A DNA stretch of 64,000 bases from Streptomyces fungicidicus (GTDB taxonomy: Bacteria > Actinomycetota > Actinomycetes > Streptomycetales > Streptomycetaceae): NCBI RefSeq assembly GCF_003665435.1, contig NZ_CP023408.1, forward strand, positions 682,001-746,000, written 5' to 3'. A model generated the notes under the pieces. That model was not told where the DNA came from, did not search any database, and saw nothing but the letters and a program-made list of their open reading frames with translations. Below, one piece after another: positions 19,048 to 26,713 of this stretch. The number at the start of each line of letters is the position of its first letter. Position 1 is the stretch's first letter. The translations under genes were made by a program, and so were the position numbers.

Positions 19048-19524
19048 TCAGTACGCCTCGGCCCTGAGCCCGTGGCGAATGTAGTAGAGGAACGGGGTCT
19101 TGCCGTCCTTGCCGGTCCTCATGAGGACGACCATGGCCTCGGGGTCCATGCTCTCCCCGGTGAAGAACTGGTAGCTGTCGAAGTCGGCAAGGACCTGCTC
19201 GATCCGCTCCTGTGCCTGCTGCTGCCAGGCGATCCGCTCGTCCGCGGGCAGGCGCTCCGTGATCCGCTTCAGGTACGCCTTGATGTGGCCGGTGTAGTTC
19301 TTCTTCTCGTACGTCGTCGCGACGAGGCGGTGCGCCTCGGCAACATTGAGCACCGTATGGCCGATCGAATCGGCCTCCTCGCCGTCCGTGCCACCGATGT
19401 CGAGCAAACCGGCTGCACGGGTGGAGTGCTTGCCCTCGACCACGTAACAGATGCCGTCCTCCTTGATCGGGAACGAGTCGGACAGCAACTCATCGCCGCT
19501 GAAAACGTCCTTGTAGACCTTCAT
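19048..19524 (-). CDS. translationally controlled tumour protein (TCTP) homologue
   Basis: This 158-residue protein is recognisable along its whole length as TCTP, judged against the human protein from memory. The N-terminus MKVYKDVFSGDELLSDSF parallels MIIYRD..S.DE.FSD. The central Y-x-x-HIKAYLKRI helix matches the KKYIKDYMKSI helix, and the C-terminal YQFFTGESMDPEAMVVL matches YQFF.GE.M.P.GMVAL, followed by DGKTPF and a final HGL. The flexible acidic loop is shorter than in animals. TCTP is a small cytosolic protein linked to GTPases and growth in eukaryotes, and to my knowledge bacterial members are few. The start at 19524 follows GGAG at six bases. It lies between inverted repeats. Confidence 0.88.
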   Translation of the reverse strand: MKVYKDVFSGDELLSDSFPIKEDGICYVVEGKHSTRAAGLLDIGGTDGEEADSIGHTVLNVAEAHRLVATTYEKKNYTGHIKAYLKRITERLPADERIAWQQQAQERIEQVLADFDSYQFFTGESMDPEAMVVLMRTGKDGKTPFLYYIRHGLRAEAY

Positions 19525-19576
19525 GGGGGTCTCCATCACTTGGGAATGCCGGCGACCCACCCTACCGATTGCGTAG

Positions 19577-19603
19577 TCGAACAATTACTTAACGTTATCG
19601 AAC
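19577..19603. promoter_or_regulatory. AT-rich patch with repeated TCGAAC upstream of TCTP gene
   Basis: TCGAAC occurs at 19577 and 19598, 21 bases (two helical turns) apart, around an AT-rich stretch with the palindrome TAACGTTA at 19590. It lies 50-80 bases upstream of the TCTP start. The low GC content stands out here, and a promoter or regulator site is likely but unproven. Confidence 0.35.
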
Positions 19604-19659
19604 TTGCGGGCCCAACACCGGGCTTCGCCCCCCTCGGCCTGTGATCTGTGACGCTCAAC

Positions 19660-19892
19660 CTGGATCGCTGCCGAAGACGGACTGCCGCAGGCTGGCGTGC
19701 TGCATGAACCTCGAAGCGGCGGCCCGGTGCTCTGCCGTTCCCGAAGCAACCACGGGATCATCCTCGCCGGTGAGGCGCTGCATCGCCCACGATCTCCGCG
19801 AGTAGCGACGCCTCGGCCCTGACCTGCGGCGATCCATCTTCGCTGTCACAAACGGCCGTCGGTCCAGCTTCGCCGGCAACCGATCCAGATTC
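19660..19892 (-). repeat. right copy of 233-bp inverted repeat (MITE-like)
   Basis: This is 229 of 233 bases identical to the left copy in opposite orientation. Its inner end has decayed (CAACCTGGATCG instead of GAATCTGGATCG). The two copies enclose 715 bases whose only gene is the TCTP homologue. Confidence 0.8.
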
Positions 19893-19912
19893 GGTGGCAC
19901 GGGGCAGCCCGC

Positions 19913-19940
19913 CCAAGATCACCTTCGACACACGCCCTAG
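19913..19940 (-). repeat. right IS5-type terminal inverted repeat
   Basis: Read on the minus strand it begins CTAGGGCGTGTGTCGAAGG and ends GATCTTGG, mirroring the repeat at 16399-16427. Confidence 0.75.
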
Positions 19941-19950
19941 GAGCGCGTGC

Positions 19951-20532
19951 TCATTCGCCCGGGCCGCCACCGAGGGCGCGCAGGCCCCGGTCGGCGAAGG
20001 TGATCAGCCAGGTGAAGCTCTCGTCGACGTCGGTGCTCCACTGGAAGCCGCCCGCCGCCTGCAGCGTGGCGTAGCCGTGGCAGAGGCTGCGGAGCATGCG
20101 CAGGACGTGGGTCACCTCGCGCTCGTCGATCGCGTAGCCGTGCAGTACGGCGGTGAACGCGGCGAGCAGCCGCGTGCTCGCGGCGGCCAGCGGGTCGTCG
20201 GGGCCGGTGGGTTCCAGCCCGACGGTCGCGCCGTACCGGCCGGGGTGCTCGAGGACGAAGGCGCGGAAGGCACGGGCCGCGGCCGCGAGGGCGTCGCGGC
20301 CCGCGTATCCCTGGACCGCGCCGCCGACGGCGTCCGCGGCCTCGTTCATCGCCAGTACGGCGATACGGCGGTTGAGGTCCTCCTGGCCGCCGACGTGTTT
20401 GTACAGCGACGGTGTGCGCACGCCCAGCCGCTGGGCGAGCAGCCCCATCGTCAGGCGGGGGAGGCCTTCCTCGTCGGCTAGGGCGGCCGCGGCCGCGACC
20501 ACGGCCGCAGTGTCGAGGCCCGCCCTAGCCAC
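19951..20532 (-). CDS. TetR/AcrR family transcriptional regulator
   Basis: This 193-residue protein has an N-terminal helix-turn-helix (LTMGLLAQRLGVRTPSLYKHV) and a C-terminal ligand domain of the WHG type (LRSLCHGYATLQAAGGF). It starts at a GTG that overlaps the hydrolase stop by eight bases, so it is translated from the same mRNA. The twin palindromes upstream of the hydrolase are its probable operators, giving autorepression of the pair. The ligand is unknown, and it may be a substrate of the hydrolase. Confidence 0.9.
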   Translation of the reverse strand: MARAGLDTAAVVAAAAALADEEGLPRLTMGLLAQRLGVRTPSLYKHVGGQEDLNRRIAVLAMNEAADAVGGAVQGYAGRDALAAAARAFRAFVLEHPGRYGATVGLEPTGPDDPLAAASTRLLAAFTAVLHGYAIDEREVTHVLRMLRSLCHGYATLQAAGGFQWSTDVDESFTWLITFADRGLRALGGGPGE

Positions 20533-21361
20533 GGGTGGCCTCGGACCGGAGGAAGTCGAGCACGAGCGAGACCACCCGGTCGGGGAACTGGTCGTGCGGG
20601 TAGTGCCCGGCACCCTCGATCATCTCCAGGCGTCCGAGCCCGAACGGCAGGGCGTCGACGACTGCCGATCCCTCGGCGTGCGGGTCGGCCCAGTCGGGGT
20701 CGAGCGTGCCCATCACGATCAGCACCGGGCAGCGGACGCCCGCGAGCTGCGCGTCGGCGTCACCGGGGGCGCTGCGGCCCATGTTCTGCAGGGCCTTCAT
20801 CCGTCCGGGCTCGCGCAGCATGGCGTCGACGCGGTCGAGCCTCTCGGTCCAGTGGGCCGGCTTGTCGCCGGGGTAGGCCACGTCGAAGTACGAGCGCCAC
20901 ATCCGGACGCTGCCGAACACGCCGGTGCCGAGCAGCCGCAGCATGCCCCGCCTGAAGCGCTTCACCTTCAGGTCGCCGAGCCGGACCGACTGCTTGCGGG
21001 TGAACGGCGCCAGCTCGACCACGGCGCTGACCAGTGAGGGTTCCCGTGCCGCGGCGATGGTGGCCGCGCCGCCGGAGAAGGAGTGGCCGACGAGCACGGC
21101 CGGGCCGCCCAGGTGGCGGATCAGGGCGAGCAGGTCGCCGGCGACGGCGGCACGGCTCCAGTCCGGCCAGTCGGTGCCGGACTCCCCGCAGCCGCGCAGA
21201 TCGACCGCGGCCACCCGGTGTCCCGCCGCCACCAGCCGGGGGATCACGGCACGGTACGAGGCCCGGCTGTCACCCATCCCGTGCGCGAGAACGACGAGCG
21301 GTCCCGCTCCCGCCACCTCGTAGGCGATCACGCCGTCGTCGACGGTGAGGTACTCGGTCAT
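20525..21361 (-). CDS. alpha/beta hydrolase
   Basis: This 278-residue enzyme has the oxyanion HGMGDS, the nucleophile elbow GHSFSGGAA and the C-terminal catalytic His in EGAGHYPHDQFP. An Asp in MGTLDPDWAD completes the triad. There is no signal peptide, so it acts in the cytoplasm on an ester, lactone or similar small molecule. It is the first gene of a two-gene operon with the TetR regulator. The ATG is 16 bases from the nearer operator, so repressor binding would block transcription directly. Confidence 0.88.
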   Translation of the reverse strand: MTEYLTVDDGVIAYEVAGAGPLVVLAHGMGDSRASYRAVIPRLVAAGHRVAAVDLRGCGESGTDWPDWSRAAVAGDLLALIRHLGGPAVLVGHSFSGGAATIAAAREPSLVSAVVELAPFTRKQSVRLGDLKVKRFRRGMLRLLGTGVFGSVRMWRSYFDVAYPGDKPAHWTERLDRVDAMLREPGRMKALQNMGRSAPGDADAQLAGVRCPVLIVMGTLDPDWADPHAEGSAVVDALPFGLGRLEMIEGAGHYPHDQFPDRVVSLVLDFLRSEATRG

Positions 21362-21376
21362 GACATCCCCTGTCTG

Positions 21377-21411
21377 GCTAACTCCGTTAGCTAAAAGCTA
21401 ATCCTATTAGC
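21377..21411. promoter_or_regulatory. twin palindromic operator (TetR type)
   Basis: Two perfect 15-bp palindromes, GCTAACtccGTTAGC (21377-21391) and GCTAATcctATTAGC (21397-21411), have centres 20 bases apart. They lie immediately upstream of the hydrolase-TetR operon. The spacing would place two dimers on the same face of the helix. Confidence 0.85.
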
Positions 21412-21514
21412 CGCATCTGTCAACGGCGGGGCGCCGCCCCGGACGCGGTCGCGGGCGGGGGCAAACGGGGGAGTCCCGGGTGCGCGAGGCGGGCTCCGGT
21501 TCGAGTCTGTGGGC

Positions 21515-22969
21515 ATGAGCATCCGTCCCTGGATCATCGTGGAGCCGCCGGACGGCCGCGGTCTCCGGCGCGTCACCATCGGCGGTGAGGCGGCGGGGAG
21601 CGTCTGGTCGCGGACCGGGCTGCGCAGGCTGCTCGGCCGGCTCGGCTACCCGGAGACCATGGATCTCGACGATCCGGCGTCCGTGTACTGGCGTGGGGGT
21701 GACAGCGGGACGTGGCCGGACCGCGCGTTACGGAGACGCTCGGTCACGGCGCTCCTGGTGGCCGGGCTGCTCGTCTCCATGGTGTTCAACGCGGTCATCG
21801 GATGGCCGGACGCCTCGGGAGCCCTGACCTTCGCGCAGCGCATCACCGGAGTGCTGTTCGTCCTCTCGGGCGTGATCCTCGGAGCGGCGGCGATCGCGGC
21901 ACTCGACTACGGAGGAAGGCGGCAGTTCAGGGCCTCCGGAGCCATCGTCCTGCTCGGGGTGATCATCGCCCTGGCCACCGACGGCCTGCTTCTGCTGCTC
22001 TGGTTCGAGGAGAGGGAGTACACCCGCCATCTGCTGATCTATGTGCCCTCCCTGTGCTGGTCCGTATGGGCGCTGTTCCTCCTTGTCCGCAGAAGATCCT
22101 GGAAGGGAATACCGCAGCCCAAGAAATTCGCGGCCGGGGTGGTCGCCACGGCCCTCCTGACGGCCGTCAGTCTTGCCTATTCCACTATGTACCAGCCTGC
22201 CGCCGCTCCCATGCACTTCACTCTGAGGGCGGAATTCGGAAAGGCGTGGGAAGACCGCGACCTCTCCTTCGTGCACGTCCCGCTGACTCTGTACATGAAG
22301 AACACCGGAGGGATACCGGTGTACATCGTCAATGACATTTACACGGTGCGCGGCAGGGTCGCACTCTATTCCAAGGGTGAGGAGGACCTGGCGGAGGAAT
22401 GGAGGGCGAGCGTGGGAAAGCAGGGCTCGAGTGAGGGGGAGGCGGAGCTCTACGTCGACGGGCTCAGATACACGACCATTAGCAGTGGAAGGTTCTACGA
22501 CGCCGGCAGCTCGCTCGACGTCGGACAGGAGTACGCCCTGAAGCACGTCTTCCAGCTTCCCAAGGACACCGGATTCGACATCCTGAGCGTGGAAATGCAG
22601 ATCTCGTACATGAGAAAGGACCGGGGGAGGCTCGACGTGGAGGAGTTCAGGTCGTCGCATGCCTCGTGGAACGAATATGACCGACGCTATCACTGCGAAC
22701 CGGCAATTTGCGGGGGTCAGCTCATATATCGTGGCAGAGTGCTCCACAACAACAATCTCATCAACGTGACACGTCAACCGCGCTATGTGACGGCCGTCTG
22801 GTCTCCGGGAGGCCAGTACCTCTCCTCCATCTCGTCCGTCCCTTTCAATTTCCACGGGCTGGGCGACTACGCGGAGGAAAGGAGGGAGCTGGAGAGATAC
22901 GGAGCCGCCAAGGCCCGGGCCGACGCGGAGATATCCGTGGCCGAGGTGCTCAGCTCGGCCGGGGTCTGA
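21515..22969 (+). CDS. membrane protein of unknown function
   Basis: This 484-residue protein has a short cytoplasmic N-terminus, about five membrane helices between residues 70 and 235, and a long C-terminal extracytoplasmic domain of about 250 residues with few Cys (CEPAICGG). The C-terminal part is less GC-biased than its neighbours. I do not recognise the family. A GTG two codons upstream (21509) is an alternative start. It is transcribed towards the 27-residue-repeat protein gene and ends 6 bases from its stop. Confidence 0.75.
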   Translation: MSIRPWIIVEPPDGRGLRRVTIGGEAAGSVWSRTGLRRLLGRLGYPETMDLDDPASVYWRGGDSGTWPDRALRRRSVTALLVAGLLVSMVFNAVIGWPDASGALTFAQRITGVLFVLSGVILGAAAIAALDYGGRRQFRASGAIVLLGVIIALATDGLLLLLWFEEREYTRHLLIYVPSLCWSVWALFLLVRRRSWKGIPQPKKFAAGVVATALLTAVSLAYSTMYQPAAAPMHFTLRAEFGKAWEDRDLSFVHVPLTLYMKNTGGIPVYIVNDIYTVRGRVALYSKGEEDLAEEWRASVGKQGSSEGEAELYVDGLRYTTISSGRFYDAGSSLDVGQEYALKHVFQLPKDTGFDILSVEMQISYMRKDRGRLDVEEFRSSHASWNEYDRRYHCEPAICGGQLIYRGRVLHNNNLINVTRQPRYVTAVWSPGGQYLSSISSVPFNFHGLGDYAEERRELERYGAAKARADAEISVAEVLSSAGV

Positions 22970-22975
22970 CCTCGG

Positions 22976-24442
22976 TCACGTACCGCTCCTCGTGAGCCAG
23001 GTGCCCGCCGTGACCCCGTACTCCTCGTCGAGGTACTTGGCGGTCTGCTCGCAGGACAGGGCGGAGCCTCCCAGCGTCCCGAACAGCTTGTCGTGCGGCA
23101 CCAATTCGGCGAGTCCCGTGATGAGCGGCGCGACTTCGAAGGGGCCGTGGGCGCGCTCGTCGTTCCGCAACTGGGCGAGGACGTCGAGTGTGTCGTCGCT
23201 CTTCTCCTCCGCCTTCCAGAAGTCCTTGACCCCTTCGTCCTGCCACTGCGAGGGGCCCAGTTCCTTGAGCCCTCGCATGAGAGCGGATTCAGGTGTGGAG
23301 TCGAAGATGGCGCTGGTGCAGACCGCGGCTGCCTTGCTCAGCGACTCCTCCGGCCGTTCCTGGGCGGAGGCGGATTCCTCCTGCTGGTCCTTCATATGGG
23401 AGGTCTTGTCTTCCAGTTCCCTCCTCGCGTCGGACCGCTCCGCCTGCGATGTCTTGGGGTCGCTGATCTTCCGCAGCAGCGCGCTGACCTGTGACGTGAT
23501 CTTCGCGAGCTGTTCCCGCTCCTTCGGCGGAGTCCTCCGGTCCTGCACTATCTCCTCGGAGGAGCTCGCCGTCAGCGTGTTCGGGGGTTCCCGGCTCCCT
23601 CCCTCGCCCCCCGGGGAACTCGCGCTCTCACCCGCCGGGCTGGACTGCGCCACGCCCTCGCGCCTCTCCGCGACGTAGGTCAGGTCCTTCACCGTCGCGA
23701 TCATCTGATCCCGCAGGTCTTCCGGGGTCTTGGGGTCGCAGATGAGCTCCAGGGTGGACGTCGTGCGCTTGATCACCAGGACGAGCGTGGACCGTTCCTC
23801 GGGCGGCACCCGAGGGTCGCCGACCACTTCGAGGGCCGAGGTCGCCTGCTTCACGATCTCGGTCAGGTCCTCCCGCAGTTCGGGAGGTGTGTGCGGGTCA
23901 CTGATGGCCGCCAGCGCGGTGGACAGATTCTCCGCGCTCTCGATGACCCCCTGCCGGTCCTGGGCCGGGGTCGACGGATCGGCGACCATGCCGACGATGT
24001 CGATCAACTTCTCCACGGTCGGCGCGAGTTCCTCGGGCACGCTGTCCTTCGCCTCGGCCAGGCTCGTGGTCGTCCTGTCGAGCTGCGTGTTCTGCTCCGG
24101 CGGGGGCTCGGTCGTGTCCCCGTCCGTGTCGCCGGTGTCCGGCGGCTGAGTGGTGTCGGACGTCCCGTCCGGCGTGGACGAGGGCTCCGTGGGTTCCGTC
24201 GGCTCGTCCGGTCCGGTGTCCGACGGCGTGTCGGGCGGTGTGACGGGTCCCGAAGGCCCGTCCGGCTCGGACGGCGGAGACGGCGGGGGCTCCGTGGCCC
24301 GAGCCTCCGCCCTCGTGCTGCCCTCGCCCTGACTCCGGGAATCCGCCGCGGCGGTCGACAGACCTGCCGGCAACGCGAGCGTTGCGGCGAGAAGGGATGC
24401 GCCGGCCGCGTGAGAGAAGTGTCGCCGGGAGATTCTGGCCAT
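22976..24442 (-). CDS. Tat-exported protein with 27-residue helical repeats
   Basis: This 488-residue protein starts MARISRRHFSHAAG, a twin-arginine signal, with cleavage near residue 33. A Pro/Asp/Thr-rich linker (about 50-120) precedes four contiguous repeats of exactly 27 residues from residue 155, each beginning DPxTPxxxR. Two more follow at 301 and 328 after a Ser/Gly-rich spacer. The C-terminal 130 residues have two Cys and no recognised domain. Start choice: the ATG at 24442 has GGGA at six bases, which fits better than the ATG at 24448. Function is unknown; the repeats suggest a helical scaffold outside the cell. Confidence 0.75.
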   Translation of the reverse strand: MARISRRHFSHAAGASLLAATLALPAGLSTAAADSRSQGEGSTRAEARATEPPPSPPSEPDGPSGPVTPPDTPSDTGPDEPTEPTEPSSTPDGTSDTTQPPDTGDTDGDTTEPPPEQNTQLDRTTTSLAEAKDSVPEELAPTVEKLIDIVGMVADPSTPAQDRQGVIESAENLSTALAAISDPHTPPELREDLTEIVKQATSALEVVGDPRVPPEERSTLVLVIKRTTSTLELICDPKTPEDLRDQMIATVKDLTYVAERREGVAQSSPAGESASSPGGEGGSREPPNTLTASSSEEIVQDRRTPPKEREQLAKITSQVSALLRKISDPKTSQAERSDARRELEDKTSHMKDQQEESASAQERPEESLSKAAAVCTSAIFDSTPESALMRGLKELGPSQWQDEGVKDFWKAEEKSDDTLDVLAQLRNDERAHGPFEVAPLITGLAELVPHDKLFGTLGGSALSCEQTAKYLDEEYGVTAGTWLTRSGT

Positions 24443-24823
24443 GATCATTCCCGATGCGCTTGGCGCCGTGCTGTTCTTCGCGATGCTGCGCGCCCGGTGG
24501 TTCAGGCGGCGAAGATCGAGGGGGAGCCGCGGCGCGTACCCCCGATGGTGCGCCTGCCCTGTGCGGACCACGGTCTCACCGGTCCTCCGGGAACCACGTT
24601 ACGACGCCCCTCAGGGGGCGGCAAGCGTGGCCTCGCGCCGGCGCACGCCGTAGTCCAACGCCCCGATGAACAAAGGCGATAGCAGGCATGCGTCTCCATC
24701 GCCCCTCGGTTTGCCGGGGACTGCCGGCGGACGCATCGTGGGAGACGGGGGAGGGCCCGTCGCACGGCCCGTTGTCCGTCCGGCGCCCGCTTCCCCCTTC
24801 CTTCGCAGCTGAGGAGATCCACC
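24443..24823. other. divergent intergenic region (381 bp)
   Basis: This gap separates the Tat-exported repeat protein gene (minus) from the amidase gene (plus). A GAGGAGATC ribosome-binding site closes it on the right. I find no convincing small gene or repeat in it. Confidence 0.5.
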
Positions 24824-25690
24824 ATGCCCCAACCATGGATGCCCCAAGCACTCAAGGCGGACCTGGGAGACCACGCGCCGTGCGACCCGGAATTCCCGCC
24901 ACGGGCGATCGCGCACATCACGGCGGACAGGAAGGCCACCGCCGAAGCCCCCCTGGATCTGGTCCCGTTCGCCAATCTCAAGGGATTCTTCACCGGCGGC
25001 GGCAAGGGGCAGGCCCCGCACATCCTCTGGGACCCCTTCACCGGTGCCTTCGCCCAGTTCTTCCCCGCCACGTCCCGCAGCAAGGCGCTGGCCGACGTGG
25101 CCGGCGGCACGCGGACCAACCGGGCCGGCAGGGTCGTCATCCAGATCGAGGCCCTGTTCTTCCCCCACTGCCGCGTCAACGGGAAGGTGTTCGCGAGGCT
25201 GGTCGACACTCCCTGCGCGGGCTGGGCCGATCTCCACGCGTGGATCAGCTCCTGGGACGTGCCGGACGTCTGGCCCATGGGCCGTCCGACTTCCCTGACC
25301 CGCATGACGTGCCCCGCCGACAAGTGGAGGTCGCAGGGCGGCTGGTACGCCCACGCCCATGTCCCGGAGAACGACCATGTCGACCCCGGATCCTGGCCGG
25401 AGTTCGTGCCCGCGCCGACCGGCCCGTCCACCGCTGCCCACTTCGAGCCGTTCCCCGGCACGTCGTTCTTCGAGGCGGGACGCAGGTCGCCCGTCATCGC
25501 GGGCATGCACGGCCGGCTCGTCGCCGAGGACTGCGACCGCTACACGTCCGGTGACGGCAACGACGTATGGGGAGCGGGCGACATGAGGTCGTACAGGGCC
25601 TGGCAGCAGAAGCTGGGTCTCGAGGGGGACGCGGCCGACGGCGTCCCCGGCCGGTTCAGCTGGGACCGGCTGAAGGTCCCCGACGTCTGA
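24824..25690 (+). CDS. amidase-like endolysin with peptidoglycan-binding domain
   Basis: This 288-residue protein has an N-terminal domain resembling N-acetylmuramoyl-L-alanine amidases (type 2): PHILWDP, TNRAGRVVIQIE and a late HAHVPENDHVDPG that would supply zinc ligands. The C-terminal domain (about 215-285) is a peptidoglycan-binding domain ending WQQKLGLEGDAADGVPG. There is no signal peptide, as in phage endolysins. It cuts the bond between muramic acid and the stem peptide in the family. The next gene repeats the binding domain and adds a different hydrolase. Confidence 0.78.
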   Translation: MPQPWMPQALKADLGDHAPCDPEFPPRAIAHITADRKATAEAPLDLVPFANLKGFFTGGGKGQAPHILWDPFTGAFAQFFPATSRSKALADVAGGTRTNRAGRVVIQIEALFFPHCRVNGKVFARLVDTPCAGWADLHAWISSWDVPDVWPMGRPTSLTRMTCPADKWRSQGGWYAHAHVPENDHVDPGSWPEFVPAPTGPSTAAHFEPFPGTSFFEAGRRSPVIAGMHGRLVAEDCDRYTSGDGNDVWGAGDMRSYRAWQQKLGLEGDAADGVPGRFSWDRLKVPDV

Positions 25691-25930
25691 GGCTCTCCGG
25701 GCGGTTCGGGCGCCCTGAAGCGGCGGCCGGACCGCCCGTCAGAAAAGCCGTGTGCCGTCGCAATTCCGGGTTTGCGAGCGACCGGCATCGGGCGCATGGT
25801 GGAACGTGAGGCGACGGTGACCGGCCGGTGGCGGCACGGTTCCCGCGTCCGGCACCGGTGTGGTCACCTCTCGCACGTTCGGCAGGCCGATCCGGCTCGT
25901 GATCCGGCCCCTTACGGAAAGGAGAGGGCC

Positions 25931-26575
25931 ATGCCCGCGTTGGCGCCATTTCCAGGAACGAAGTTCTTCCACAAGGGACAACGCAGCCCCGTGATCGCCT
26001 CCATGGGCAAGCGCCTGGTGGCGGAGGGATGCGGCAAGTACGCGGAGGGGCCCGGCCCCGAGTGGACGGACACCGACAAGCAGTCGTTCGCCGCCTGGCA
26101 GCACAAGCTCGGGTTCGAGGGTGCCGACGCCGACGGCATCCCGGGCAAGACCTCCTGGGACCGGCTCCGTGTCCCGACATCGGCGCCGGTCTCCGGTGCC
26201 CGTGTCGCCTCCCCCGTACCGGGCCACGGCGTCACGACCGCTCACCGGGTCAAGGGGCCGCACTGGAGCCTGGGTTACCACACCGGCGCGGACTACGCCG
26301 CCCCGAACGGCACACCCTGCGTCGCGGTGCTCAACGGGTCCCTCGTCCGCAACGGCCATGACCGCAGTTTCGGCAACTACCTCGTGCTGCGCGCGGGCGG
26401 TTTCGACTACTGGTACTGCCACCTCTCCGAGCAGACCGTGAAACGGGGTTCGGTCAAGGCCGGCCAGAAGATCGGCGAGGTCGGTTCGACCGGCAACGCC
26501 ACCGGCCCCCACCTCCACTTCGAGAAGCGCCCGGCCGGTGGAGGCTTCGGCTCCGACGTGACTCCCAACTGGTAG
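25931..26575 (+). CDS. M23 endopeptidase with N-terminal peptidoglycan-binding domain
   Basis: This 214-residue protein starts with a binding domain (residues about 5-75) closely similar to the C-terminal one of the preceding amidase (FPGTKFFHKGQRSPVI). A lysostaphin-type M23 domain follows. The zinc ligands are His and Asp in GYHTGADY and the second His in HLHF. M23 enzymes cut peptide cross-bridges. No signal peptide is present, so release would need lysis or a holin-like route. The start is the ATG at 25931, which follows GGAAAGGAGAGG. Confidence 0.85.
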   Translation: MPALAPFPGTKFFHKGQRSPVIASMGKRLVAEGCGKYAEGPGPEWTDTDKQSFAAWQHKLGFEGADADGIPGKTSWDRLRVPTSAPVSGARVASPVPGHGVTTAHRVKGPHWSLGYHTGADYAAPNGTPCVAVLNGSLVRNGHDRSFGNYLVLRAGGFDYWYCHLSEQTVKRGSVKAGQKIGEVGSTGNATGPHLHFEKRPAGGGFGSDVTPNW

Positions 26576-26587
26576 TCCCGCTGCGTG

Positions 26588-26616
26588 GTTTCAGGGGTGC
26601 CCCGCGCCCCTGAAAC
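26588..26616. terminator. hairpin after the M23 gene
   Basis: A 10-bp stem, GTTTCAGGGG with CCCCTGAAAC, and a 9-base loop begin about a dozen bases after the stop. Confidence 0.65.
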
Positions 26617-26629
26617 TACAGTGCTGTAG
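26616..26629. promoter_or_regulatory. CTACAGTGCTGTAG palindrome upstream of the ion channel
   Basis: This perfect 14-bp palindrome lies 85 bases before the channel gene and abuts the terminator. Its TACA-n4-TGTA core resembles BlaI/CopY-type operators. No such regulator gene is nearby. Confidence 0.4.
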
Positions 26630-26713
26630 AAGAATCCTCCGGAGCATGATCGTTCAGCGACGTCCGGTCCGCCGGGACGGTCGTCGCAGGCACGGAGGAG
26701 ACCGGGCAGCAGG

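Larger units (their letters stand above)
16399..19940. mobile_element. 3.5-kb IS5-bounded island carrying a GDSL hydrolase and TCTP gene
   Basis: The two CTAG-tipped inverted repeats are matched as a pair. The inner side of the left one leads straight into a transposase gene, but no second repeat follows that gene's stop at 17209. The next matching end is at 19940. Either the IS acquired 2.7 kb of passenger DNA between its transposase and its right end, or these are ends of two related IS copies joined by deletion. The island holds the defective transposase, the hydrolase, the two 233-bp inverted repeats and the TCTP-like gene. The transposase looks inactive, so mobility would require help from another copy. 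Confidence 0.55.

Noticed and set aside
18614-19084. 156-residue frame crossing the left repeat, with a similar 81-residue frame in the right repeat
   Set aside because: The similarity comes from the DNA repeat itself. There is no ribosome-binding site or known domain, so I treat both as noncoding.
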